Positions 47,810 to 59,900 of a stretch of DNA of 64,000 nucleotides are shown in pieces. Origin of the DNA: Mesaphorura yosii (taxonomy: Eukaryota; Arthropoda; Collembola; Poduromorpha; Tullbergiidae); assembly GCA_009869945.1 (NCBI GenBank), contig WIXG01000150.1, positions 110,787 to 174,786 of the forward strand, in the 5' to 3' direction. The position numbers and the translations under genes are program-made. Below the pieces are notes generated by a model. It did not search any database. It was not told the origin of the DNA and saw only the letters and a list, made by a program, of their open reading frames with translations. Within the stretch, counting starts at the first letter, position 1. Each line of letters starts with the position of its first letter.

Positions 47810-48341
47810 ATCTGCTGCCAATGGAAGTCCGTGCCTTCCGGTCAGATGTTCAGAATTGATCTGTCAGATTGATTACTGATGCCGTGACGTGATCTCTCCT
47901 TCCATTCGTCAAACGGTTCAACTCATTCTTAGCAGTTAAAGTTAACCAGTTCTCCCGGATTGGCCTGTATTTGCTACATTCATTCCCGTTACGTTGTCAA
48001 TTAATAACTGTTTTAATGACAATTATTACAGATGTGGGATTTTACAGCACAGTTCATACGACTTTCGCTCCCGCTTTGTATCATGTACGTCTGTAATTGG
48101 TGCAGGGCAAAGGCATCATCTGTTTATTTTGTGAACGAAGTAACACCCCCAACATTTGTGATTTCATCTTTATTCACTACTTCAATTTAACTGTAACCTC
48201 GAATTACTCGAATAGCATCATATTTAGGTTCAAGAAGGATAAGCTACAAAATATTTTGTATCGTCAAATAAAAATGCATGAATAGTGCTATAAAACAAAG
48301 TCGTATATTGGAGAAGCAAAAAAGGTGTAAATAGTAAATTA
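47810..48341. other. Spacer between EDEM2 5' end and NOP56 3' end
   Basis: EDEM2 promoter region and NOP56 3' UTR. No conserved ORF or RNA gene seen. Confidence 0.5.
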
Positions 48342-50300
48342 CTACTTGTTCTTTTTCTTCTTCTTCTTGGGCGGCTCCTCCTCCGGTTCCGGCTCAGCCA
48401 TCTCCTCTGGCTCAGCTTCGGCTTCGGCTTCAGCCTTCCTCTTCTTCTTTTTCTTGGACTTTCCGTTAACAAGTTCTGTAATGGTTGGCACCACTTCCTT
48501 CTCTCCATCTTGGCTACCTTCGTCTTGGCTTTCAGCATTCTTCTTCTTCTTTTTCTTGCCTTTCTTCGACGATTCTCCTGCTAGCATTGAAACAGTGAGA
48601 GCGCCTGATATGTCGAGCGCTTCCTTCATGACATCAACATTCTTTCGGGGAATCTCTCCAGATTCGTAAAATTTCAGGCGCTCTTCGACTTGATCGCGCA
48701 GTTTCTCACCGAACACAGAGTTCGGGAAATCTAAAGTGGGAAAACGGAATGAAGAACCAGTTAGTTCTGAACTTACACCACCAAGTCGAATAAATGCTAT
48801 AAACCGTAGAGTAGTACCGGAGAAAGAATCCAGTCTGGATGCAATTGAACACTTGTTTGCCAAAAATCTTGAAATCCTTCCCTTGTTTGCTGCTGCAGCT
48901 CGACCTAAAGTTAATTGAAATTCGATTAACCAAACTCCTTTGCAACAGCAAGAAATGGAAACTGAGAGGAAGGTAGGTCGGTAGGTACCTATAAAGGTGG
49001 AATGAAACAACAAGCCGTATTTTGGTGTCTTCCCACGCGTCTTCAAAGCACGAAACAATGCTTTTTCTGCTCCCAGAATTTGCACCGTAGATGCTGGGAA
49101 TTTCGCCAAATTAGTAAGCGATCCAGCATGAGAAATGAGGCGAGCCGCCACAGTTTCCCCAAGCAATCCAGTCAGATTTGGTGCTACGGAATGCATTTTT
49201 GATTGCAGATACGAGAAGAGGCCCCTGGAGTAAGAAAGCCACATATAAAGAACTAGGTCTCACCTTACTTAACTGATTAATCGATACGAACAACTTACTT
49301 TCGATACTCAGCTAACTTGATTACTCTGGATGCAAATGATTCAATGTTTATTAAATCGATTGGTGAAATATCCATTCCCATTGATGATCTTGATGCATCG
49401 AGGACAGCTTGGGCTTTCGCAGAGTCTCCAATAATTTCTTCCAACTCCTCCAATTTAGATTCGTCGAGTTCCTTTCTGTTTTTGATAAGATGTACCACTC
49501 GCGAGTACATGTAGTTATCTGAAACAATCTTGACCAACTCCGGGAAGTGATACGAGTACCACTCGCGTATTCTCATAGAGAATGTATTCACGTCTTTGTC
49601 CAACTGATCAAGGAGAGCAATTCCCTGGATGATCATGTTGTCGGAACGGTTAACGTTGAATTTGACCTTCGTACGTGAGTAAGCATGTCCTAAGCCAAGT
49701 TGGGCTGTACTACCTGTTTGAAAAAACAACCGTGGCCATTTATTAATCATTTACATTTTACATTTGCCTTCAGTGTTCGTGTAGGCGCTTTAATTACCTG
49801 CTTCAGCAGACAATGCTTTTATCATCTTGTAAAAATGAGCTCGAATTCCTCGCGTAATTTCTAGAATTACTTGTCCAATCTTGACACGTACTTTTGGGAA
49901 TGTTTCTGAAATTGCGGCTCCTAGTTTAGGTTCCACAACACCCAAAACTAATTTCTTCAAGCCAATTGTAGCCAAGAAAGTTTTCAAATCATCAGGTAGA
50001 ATTCCTTCGCTGATCGAGTTCATATTGTCAAGCGCCGCATGAGCTGTCTTGAAGGGTGAGAATGACACCAGTTGTACAACGGCTGTGAATCTGGAGTAGT
50101 CACGAATGCATTCCTCGACCTGGATCAATAATTAACAAAATTATCTACTTGTAGCTCATGACAGAAGATTTTAGTGTAATGTAATGCAAGTTCTTTACCT
50201 CAGAGACGAACATACTCTCTTCTTCGAATTCCCTAACTTTAAACGCGGCATACCCGGTCGCGTGTTCAAAGAGGACGTGTAGATTAGATTCTCCAGACAT
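48342..50300 (-). CDS. NOP56: Nucleolar protein 56, box C/D snoRNP core
   Basis: Core protein of box C/D snoRNPs, which guide rRNA 2'-O-methylation by fibrillarin in the nucleolus. Exons 50199-50300, 49798-50119, 49299-49713, 48989-49224, 48818-48904 and 48342-48730 give 516 residues. Visible: the N-terminal fibrillarin-binding part ([13 protein letters not shown]), the coiled coil ([22 protein letters not shown]), the Nop domain with [27 protein letters not shown] and [49 protein letters not shown], and a Lys/Glu-rich tail ([18 protein letters not shown]). NOP58 is excluded by the start and by the KYGLLFHST block. NOP56 introns often host C/D snoRNAs in other animals; I looked for C and D boxes in these introns and saw none. 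Confidence 0.96.
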
Positions 50301-50978
50301 ATTGGGCTGATTCTGCCGCACCTGAAATTACCCAGTGTAATGACCTAAACTAAACGCCGATACATTTCCAGAACCAGCAGGCAGGGCAGACAATACCACG
50401 CAGATGTACTAACCTTTCCTTACCTGGAGTCAATAAAATCTTTCTCTACGATCACGGTTCGAATTCCGGTATTTAACTTAGACTGCCGATTAGCGTTAGA
50501 ACCTAAAATGTTTTAATCAGTGGGTTACAAGTACGGACTACCATTTTAGCATGGCTAAACTGGACCACGCTTCTTTGTGTGTACACTCACGCACTGTTTA
50601 ACTTTCCCTTACGAAATGGTTTGTGATGGCATATTCCTTGGATGGTATGTTTCAAACTGCGAACTGCGGTCAAGTCGTAAAGTTGCTCAATAATCTCAAT
50701 TCAAGCAATATCAACCGAACGATTCATTGCCACCACTCTTGGGATTTTGATGGCTTCTGTGACGAAACTACAAACTAGTGACTGTGGCTGGTTCGTCAAC
50801 CATAATCAAATGGTTAGACAATTTCATCTGCCACAATTCTAAGCCCTTTGCGTGAAACTTATTCCGGTAAGTTGAATCAGCTCAGTAATGAGTAGCGAGT
50901 GATAGTTCACAGCTACGTTCATTCGTTGAAATTTTTACCCAGTTGCAAGAGTATTTGGAAGGTCACGCCTTCACCACA
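50301..50978. promoter_or_regulatory. Divergent promoter region of NOP56 and GLE1
   Basis: 678 bp between divergent start codons, likely containing both promoters and 5' UTRs. No ORF, TATA box or RNA gene stands out. Confidence 0.45.
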
Positions 50979-53780
50979 ATGGCCACAGTTGGGACTCCTT
51001 CACCGTCAACTTCGGCCACGCGTCTAAGTCCACCGTTGGACACGGCAAGAATCATAAAGCGTCTTAGTGACTCTAGGAAAGCTCAAGTCCCATACTACAC
51101 GGGATGGGATACAAAGCCTAACAGCTGTCTCGTAAGTTTATGTTAACAGTTAAGTCTGGACTGGCAAGTGTCTAATTTTGTTGTTCATTCAATGTTAACA
51201 GAAACTAATAGCTGACATCGAAAGCGAAGAAAGCTATAAAAGGAAAGTAAAATTGGCTCAAGCCTGCACTGTTCTTGAGAATAGTCAGCAACGGCGAAAG
51301 TACTTGCAAGAAGATGAAGCTGGAGGTCAAGAAACTTGTACTCGTAAAACACATCCAAAATCTAAGATTGTGACACCATCTCCGCCTCCAAACGCTTCAA
51401 AGGAATTACGCGAATCAACCAAAACCAATGTGGTGGTTCAATCCGCGAAGGAACTTGAGGACTACATCCGAAGGAAAGAAGGCGGATATGACCACTATCG
51501 TGATTTTCCCGATCTACCAGACGATGACGAAGATAGCACTGATTTATCGCTGCATTGCGTCGATTCTCCAGTTTCTTCCTTAAAACACTCCCTATCGTTG
51601 TCGCCCTCATCGTTTCACGATTTGAACATTTCTGAAATCAAATCAGGTATTTAAACTTGACATGTAGAGTCAAAGACTACATACTCCTTCGGTTTTATTT
51701 CGATATTTCAGACTCCAGTCGTGGAGACGCTTCATCTTTCAGAAACAAGGCCAAGGTGACATCATCATTAAAATCTGCATTGTCATCATCAACACCTGTA
51801 AGGTCCCCGAGTTCTATAAAGAAAGTTCACTTTGAGTGCTCAGACTCCCAAGATAAATCGGCGTCAACCATTCCGAGCTTTCGATCGGGAACATTTAGCT
51901 TACTGAAGGATGAGGAGTACGATGATTTCGGGGAATCACCAGCTCCTGCAAGGCTAGAGTATGACATCACACCCAAAGAAACTCCACCTTGCTTATATAT
52001 TCAGTCTCCGGTGGTTGCTAAGATTCGGAAATCTTTAGACGAGTATGAAAGGCAAAGAATAGAAAAGTGGAGAGAAGATGTTGAGGCGAAGGCACATGAG
52101 CTCACGGGGCACAGTGACAAGGTCGATGACCCATCCATGACAAAAGATGCTCCAGCTTCACTTGACAGCTCCCACGAGAAGCTAAAGCTGCTTTTTCGTA
52201 AATCTGACGCTCGTCGGCAACAATTCATAACGAGTGTGCAACAACAGCAGAAGCTGAAAGAAATAGAGCTGGATCAAGAGGATAAGCAAATCGAGGCCAC
52301 GAAGAAACTGGAACTTGAGAAACGAAACATCGAACTAGAACTAGAGAAAGAACTGGAAGCGGCAGAATCTGCTGCATTAGCTGCGTTGGAGAGACAGGAG
52401 AGGGAAAAACTTCAGAAGCAGAAGGAAGAAGAGGAAGCCCAATTGAGAGCAAAAGAAGAAGCTGCAGCAGCTGAGGAGCGTCGAAAAAACGAAGAGCTTC
52501 GGGTTCAAGAACAGCAACTCTTAAAGGAGCAACAACAGGCTGAACAGTCTGCCAAAACTGCGATTGCCAATGCCAAAGCAAACAGTCAGCAAGGCGTTCC
52601 ACCAGAATTTCGCAGTGCGGTCTTACAGTCAGACTTGTACGCGTACGTCAAGTTGCAGCACAGACTGGACGAAATCAAAGAAGCTGTGAAAGATATTTCC
52701 AGCACGAATCCTCGAACTAAAGAATTTTATTTTGCCGCAATGAAAGTCGTCAACACTCCAATCAACTCGATATCTAATTTATCCAGCGATCATTTACAGC
52801 AAAAGGTTTATCATTTCATTCAACTGCTTGAAGGAAAACCAGTTCACATTGGTGACTCCATGAAGAAACCTTTTGTTGCTTCAAGTAAGTATATTCATAA
52901 ATTCACTAGTTCTGTTAGTACTGTTAGTTCTTACGTGAAAAATTCTCATCTTGTTATTGAAGGTGAGCCAAATGGAGACCTTTTCGTCCAGAATTTACTT
53001 GCGTTTCGATTTGTGAAGAAATCTGAGGCTGAAATCACAAGGGGAATGAGTGGTCTTACACCAATGGCAAATCTTGGTGTTCAACTAATACGAAGATTCC
53101 CTGCGCTTGGAACTTTAATACGCGCAAATTTTTACAAAATGTGTCCATTCCTTGTGCCTTTGATTTATCCGAGGACGGAGAATATGACAAACGAGCAATA
53201 TGCAAGCGCGCTTGGACATGAACAATTGGGTGGAACCGAGAGAACCATTCAACAGGTTTTACTGGAACGACTTGGTGGGTAAGTAACAAACGCCAATTAC
53301 AAATTGGTTAAACTTTGGCGGTACTGTCGAACATTAATTAATATTGCTAACTTAATTATCTGAACGCAGGTATTGTACCTTGTACGGAATTATGGTCAAC
53401 ATCGTCGAGAGGGCCCAACTTAGTGATCTTCAGCCCGAAGACGCCAACTTTTTCTCTCTGAAGGAAGTCTGGAGAATTTTGGCCACGACAATGAAACTCG
53501 GTATACTCGCGTGCCCTGCCGTACGAGCGTGAATTGTTAATGACCCGTTCTTTTGCCTGTAGAACCGCAAGTGGATGTAACGTGTGCAGTTCTTCTTGCT
53601 CTGTTGGAAACCTCCTGTGATTCACTCTACAAGACATTCAGATCTCAGTTTCGTAAGCTAATGAATCAGTTGTCATCAACCTACCTTCGAAAAATTAGAA
53701 ATATTACACCACCCGCACAAGCCGCTTCCTTAACTCGACTGGAACTGTTTCTGGAAGCACAAATTCCCAAACTTCGATGA
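50979..53780 (+). CDS. GLE1: mRNA export factor GLE1
   Basis: Inositol hexakisphosphate-dependent activator of the DEAD-box helicase DDX19/Dbp5 at the cytoplasmic face of the nuclear pore. Exons 50979-51131, 51202-51646, 51712-52884, 52963-53278, 53370-53500 and 53563-53780 give 811 residues. The N-terminal half is disordered and Ser/Pro-rich, followed by a long Glu/Lys/Gln/Ala coiled coil at about residues 378-480, then the GLE1 fold with LEGKPVHIG, RFVKKSEAEI, ALGTLIRANFYKMCPFLVPL, YASALGHEQ, RLGGYCTLYGIMV and VTCAVLLALLETSC. The 78 nt segment 52885-52962 has GT-AG ends and is in frame and stop-free; removing it gives the better family alignment. The start ATG follows the only upstream stretch with Kozak-like ACAATGG. 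Confidence 0.94.
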
Positions 53781-55007
53781 TTTTGTGTGTTTTTTTTTCT
53801 ATTTTTGTGTCAATGATGTTCCGTTCCTACGATTTTTATATGAATGCACCATTTGATATAATAAAATTTTCGCGTGAAATGAATTGTGTGGAGAAAAGAT
53901 TACAGCACTCTGGTTGCTTGAACTTGATATCGACAATCGACGGATTGCAAAATCACATGTCTAATTTGTTTAATTATGAACAGTTCCTGAACATGTCCGT
54001 GCTGAAATTACCTTTCCCCCAATCTAATCGTCTCCTAATTGCCTGCCAATGTAAAGTCAGGCGTTTTCCCGACATGACATTGACGAATTGAGACGAATCG
54101 TGACAAGAAGTTGACATAATCGATTATCGAAGAAGGGCATCGTCTCTGGTCTTGTCTGAATTCTGCCACATTGACGAGAATCTTTTATATGCATACGTAA
54201 GTTCTTGGAAGTGGTTTGGTGAAACGTTAATTGTCTCAAAGAGAAGGAAGCCTCAATCTTTAACTCGTTTGTCGTAAGCAGTTCAGTTCGTGATCGTAAC
54301 CAAAAAATTACATTTAGCATTTCCTCCTCCCATTCTCTTTCAGTGGCTTGAACTTGAAGTTTTGAATGCGTACTCTGTGTCCTATTATCAATTTCCCCAG
54401 CACCAGCATCGTTTGGAGAAATCCGATTAAGTAGTAGAAGAGTCACACTTTAACATTTAACTGGAAAACACTAATTCGAAGTAGTCGCAGGCAGACAATT
54501 CACAGCTTTCAAGCTTTCTGTTGAACTTTGAGACTTTGTTTGATTCATGTGTAGTTGAACTGATAATTTTAAGATTAAGATGCAACAGTGAAGTGCACAA
54601 TGCACACTCATCCTCAACTGAAACATACGCATTCATTTTCCAACTGATAACGACAAAACTCGTTAACACATAATTCTGAAGAACCTTGACGTAATTACCG
54701 TAAAGTTGCATGAACTCACGTCCCACGCCCCAGTCACAGCACTCTGTCTTAATGAATTTCTCATTCAGAGAATTTAAGATTAGTCAAAATCAGACGCAAT
54801 CTTGGGAAAGTGAGACAGCTCTGTCAAACGGAACTTTTTCGAGAATGGGGAATTAGACTTTCGAGGATTCCCGTTCCTAACTCAGCTGTAACACTTTAGT
54901 ATTCGACTTTTGCTGTTTAGTAGTTGATAATTAGAAATCTACAGTTTTAGAGAGTGAACTACAGCCAGTTGCAGTTGGGAAGAAGTTCAAACTAGAACAG
55001 CGGAGTC
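53781..55007. other. Spacer between GLE1 and the Ly6-type gene
   Basis: GLE1 3' UTR and upstream region of the Ly6-type gene. Open frames on the minus strand show no family resemblance. No RNA gene or repeat recognised. Confidence 0.5.
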
Positions 55008-55744
55008 ATGAACTGGAAACTGGGAGCGGCGTTTTTTATTCTTGTGGAACTGGCTCATGCTGTTCTAGGTAAGGGAAAAATGAGACAGTGCTGTCACTTA
55101 ATTATCGAAATGACCATAAATTTACAGGACTCCGCTGCTACGTTTGCAATTCGGCATTTCAGAAAAATTGCGGCAACAGTCAACCATCGAAGGAGTACAT
55201 TGTGGAATGCAGCCCTGAAACCGCCCAGCCCTTGGCAATTACGCAGCACGGGAAGTTGACTGCGAAGCCAAGCTCCAGCTCCAGCACATTGAGTGAGAGC
55301 AGCGGCTCTATGGTTGTGGTTGCTCCTAATGTGAGTAAAAACAAGAGGCTGGAGAACGCACTCGCTCTGGAAAGTGAGGCGCAGTTGGCAGCGTCCCTAC
55401 CCGGTGTTAATTACACATTTTGTAGGAAGACAATTACAAGTATTCCGAGGCAGCATAATCGTGGTAAAATACTTTGGACAGAAACAGTGACAGGCGAATT
55501 GCCCTTTTCTATTCCTTGTTTCACCATTTCAGATAACATAAAAGAGGCAGACAAGCGAATCATACGGTCATGCGGTTGGATTGAGGATCAAAAGACGAAC
55601 TTCTGCAAATGGAGCGACAGTGGCGAGGTTCAAAATGAATACTGCGTCTGCAGTGGCAAAGATGAGTGCAATCATGGCATCCAGCACACGGCATCCATTG
55701 TCTCACTTGGACTGATGGCAGCTATTGCAAACATTTTGCAATAA
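55008..55744 (+). CDS. Ly6/uPAR-domain GPI-anchored protein (quiver/sleepless-like)
   Basis: Predicted extracellular three-finger protein tethered by GPI; insect relatives modulate potassium channels or nicotinic receptors, or act in septate junctions. Exons 55008-55068, 55128-55463 and 55533-55744 give 202 residues. Signal peptide KLGAAFFILVELAHAVLG; the domain begins LRCYVCNS and ends with the family CVCSGKDECN; a hydrophobic C-terminus (IVSLGLMAAIANIL) with no charged tail fits GPI attachment. About 40 residues of Ser-rich linker sit between the first fingers, longer than in most sleepless-like proteins. The middle intron 55464-55532 (69 nt) is in frame without stops, and its removal restores the usual spacing (HNRDNIKEADKRIIRSCG). 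Which Ly6 subfamily it belongs to cannot be told. Confidence 0.85.
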
Positions 55745-56903
55745 TGAGCTTAGAACCACGTTCATTAGGTAGCACATTTGGAGTGTGTTCAGTTTTAGTC
55801 ATTCGACAAAAGTCACGCGATAAGATTTTCTAGTTTTATTTCTGTAAATGTTGACTGCTCGTTACGACACTTGTAATATTATATATTATATAATATTATA
55901 TTATTATATATAATATTATATAATATTATTATTATATATATTATTTAAACAATAGACGAAAATAAGTAACAAGTAAAACATTTCATAAAATAGCAGAGTA
56001 AAAACGAGAATGTAAAGATAAATAAAAATAACACAGCCCAACAAAACAAGATCATACCATTTCGAGCTGTTCCCTACGGTCAGGTTTACATTTCACAGGT
56101 ATTCATTCATATTGACCTCGTCAAATCCACTTGAGATCTTTCGTATAAATCTATACATTTGGAAACTAGAAACAATTTAAAGTACAAAATTATTCTAGAA
56201 CATAAAATGCAAGAATATTTACATCATTGAACTAGAAATCACAAAGAAAAATACATAAGATGGATTTATGTACTTTAGAAGTCTCTAAAACCTGAAAATC
56301 GCTTATCACATGTACAGATCCTACGGCAAGGGTTGCTAACTGCACGCATTTAGGTACATTTTCATGTAGCAATTGCCAATAAGTATACTTGAGTCACTAA
56401 TCCTTCAACATCAATAAAGATAAAGATAGAAGATTTCATACTTCATATGAATTACATTTTATTTTCACTAACAATAAAGTATATTTGCTAGAATTCATGA
56501 TTGGGTGATAGTACGCTCTTATTCGGAAGATTACTTACTGGAAGCACAAGCTTATTGTCTGGCTCAATCTTACACAGGAGTAAAATCCTAAGTACACTAT
56601 TTAAAGTTCGTTTGTTAAATATTTCCCGTGTTCAGTTCTATTTTCAGAATTCTTCAAACCACAGACGCGAGTCGCAGACTTTTAGTTGTTTCTTGTTCCG
56701 GATTCATTGCACGTAATGCATTCTTTTGCAACTACAAATACTGCAAATGCAAACAATCCGAAGAAATGTTTCAGCATCTGACTTCTAAGAAGTAGCCCTA
56801 AACTATTAATTCAGTAGTGAATTCGTATCATGAGTCTAATATGCAATTCTCACGTTCTTAACTTTTCTGGTGAGAATGAGGACTAGTTTATGGAATTTCC
56901 ACC
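55745..56903. other. Spacer between the Ly6-type gene and glutamate synthase
   Basis: Convergent 3' UTRs with several AATAAA signals near 56020 and 56470 on the plus strand. It contains a pure A/T tract described separately. No conserved ORF. Confidence 0.5.
55875..55946. repeat. A/T-only palindromic low-complexity tract
   Basis: About 72 bases made only of A and T in irregular TATAATATTATA units that can fold back on themselves, in the 3' flank of the Ly6-type gene. Confidence 0.85.
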
Positions 56904-59900
56904 TTAACCCTTCTGAAGTGCTGGAATAATGCCGCCCATTGCGGCAAGTGTCGAGTTTCCCATCAGAAACTCGTCGACTTCACGAGCTGCCTGTCTTCCT
57001 TCTGTAATTGCCCACACTACTAGCGACTGACCACGTCGACAATCACCTGCAAGAAAGTACATTCCAAATTATATGTGAGAAACGTATATCACCGAAATGT
57101 AATGAAATTATGAACGCGAGGCTCCCTAGAGTTACCTGCAGCAAATACCCTCGGGACCGATGTTGAATATTTGCCATTTGCGGTGGAAATATTGGAGCGA
57201 GCATCTTGCTCCAGCTCCAACTCAGCTATGATGGACTTCTCTGGGCCGAGGAAGCCCATGGCCAACATAACCATGTCACATTTGTAAATCTAGAAGATGA
57301 AGCATAAACGTGAAGCATCTGTGGTCGATCAGGAGCAATTCCACTTACCTTTTCAGATCCAGGAACTTCGTCCATTTTCCATCGACCGGTTTCATCTTTG
57401 GTCCAATCCACTTCCACTGTGCGGATTCCAACGACTTTACCTTTGCCGTCGTCAATAAACTCCTAAATAATATTCGATATACATATAGACGATCTCAGTT
57501 TAATTGTTTTGTCTTTTGTGGTGTAATTACCTTGCTCATTGTGGAAAACTGCCTGGGATCTTGTCCAAACTTCAATTTCACCTCGTCGTGTCCATAATCG
57601 ACCTTGAATGTCTTCGGCCATTGGGGCCATGGGTTGTCCCTCGCTCTAGCTGCGGGTGGCTCGGGCAGAATCTCAAACGTTACAATCGATTTAGCTCCCT
57701 GCCTCAAAGATGTACCAATACAATCACACCCTGTGTCTCCACCGCCGATGATAATCACATCCTTGTCCTTAGCCGACAGCGGAACGTGATTAATAGAGTT
57801 ACCCATCTGCTTCTTCTGCCATGTTTCCAGGAAATTCATGGCAAAATGAATGCCATCAAGATGGCGGTTAGGAATGGGCAAATCACGCGGCCAAGTAGCG
57901 CCCAATGTGAGGACGATTGCGTCGTACTCATCGTACAGTTCCTGATAAGTGATAAGAACCATTGTAAACAGGGAGAATTGTCGTAACAATCTGTCTTGGA
58001 ACAACTGTCTGGAAACAATTGTCTGGAAACAATTGCCTTGGAACAATTATCTGGAAACAACTGTCGGAACAATCTGTCTTGGAACAATTCTCTGGAAACA
58101 ATTTATATGGAGACAATTGTGTTCCCATCCGCTTAGAATTAACTACACTTTCGTACCTTTGCACGAACATCCTTCCCGACTTCGCAGTTAAACTTGAAGT
58201 CAATTCCTTCTTGTTGAAGGAGGTTAATACGACGCTGGACAACTTCCTTGCTCAGTTTCATGGTTGGAATTCCGTACTGAAGCAGTCCGCCTGCACGATC
58301 ATTCCTTTCGTATACAGTTACCAAGTGTCCTGCCTTATTCAATTGGTGTGCTGCTGCAAGTCCAGCTGGACCTATTTAAAAACCATGAGACTATAGCTGT
58401 CGATCTAATTTAGTGCGTGAGGACGAGTTCACTCGCTCAGTTTAATTTACCTGACCCAACGACTGCAACTTTCTTTCCAGTTCTTAGCATGGGAATCTCT
58501 GGCACAATCCATCCTTTCTCAAATGCGTTATCAATTATGGAGCACTCAATGTTTTTGATTGTCACGGCGGGCTCATTAATTCCAAGTACGCACGCCCCTT
58601 CACAAGGTGCTGGACAAACACGACCGGTGAACTCTGGGAAGTTGTTTGTCTGGAGAAGCTGAGCCAAAGCCTCCTTCCAATTATTTTGGTGCACCAAATC
58701 GTTCCATTTAGGAATGATATTCCCGAGTGGACAACCATGACTGGATTGACAGAATGGAACACCGCAATCCATACATCTCGCTGCTTGTGTTCGAAGACCT
58801 TTTAGGGGAAAAGTGTACTCATTGTGTAACAGGCTCATTAAAAGCTTCAGTTGATGGTGAAATGTATTTCCTACCTTTTCGTACCGCTGGAAAATTGTAG
58901 ATTTCATTCCAATCCTCCGACCTTTCTTTGACTGAACGATAAGCGCCCTTCTCCCGATTATACTTCATGAATCCACGAACTTTATCTGGAACAGCATCTT
59001 CAATATCGGAAACTTTGGGTTCTTCGGGTTTCTTAACCGGTGATGTGTCAACAATCATTTTCTGGCTTTCCTCTTCTCGAAGCTTCAAAATCTTTTGGTA
59101 TTCACGAGGGAATATTTTGACAAAATGTCTCGCTTGCGTTGGCCAATCTGCCAACAAGTTGGCGGCCAAGACTGATCCAGTTTTTGTGTGGAATTCAACC
59201 AAAAGGTCGCCAACCAACTTTTCATCATTTGCATCAAGGGCGACAAGATCAACCATTTCAGTGTTGCATTTGCTGCGAATTGGAAATTAGATTAATTACG
59301 GTCGAATAAATATGTTCATATAAGTGTGATCTTACTTTGGCAGAACACCATTTGGATCGTAATTATATGCCAGCCCACCAGACATTCCAGCTGCGAAATT
59401 TCTTCCAGTGAGTCCAACTATAAGGCACAAGGGAAGGGAATTCATATTCAATCAGTAAATGTGACATAAAGTGCACAGACTTACGAATGACGATGATTCC
59501 GCCCGTCATATATTCGCATCCGTGGTCACCACAACCCTCCGCAACTGCAATTGCGCCCGAATTGCGCACACCAAATCTTTCTGACGCCATTCCGCGGATG
59601 AAAACCCTTCCAGCTGTGGCGCCGTAAAGACAAACGTTTCCAACAATTACATTGTCTTCGCTGTTCCATTCCGGTGGCATTGTTTTCGGAGGGTAAACAA
59701 TGATTTCGCCACCAGAAAGTCCTTTCCCAACATAATCGTTAGCATCGCCTTCCAAAGTGACGGTAATTCCTTTGATCATAAAAGCACAGAAGCTTTGACC
59801 AGCGGAGCCAGTCAGCCGGATGTTGATGCTTTTGTCTGGAAGTCCTTCATCGCCAATTTCCCTAGAATTCAATATAGAGAGGTAGATTAATTCTAAGTTG

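Noticed and set aside
48731-50198. Box C/D snoRNAs in NOP56 introns
   Set aside because: Introns were read on the coding strand; no convincing RTGATGA plus CTGA pair with flanking stem was seen, and most introns are only 80-90 bp.
50440-50475. tRNA-like T-arm (GGTTCGAATTCC)
   Set aside because: No matching A box or cloverleaf could be built upstream on either strand.
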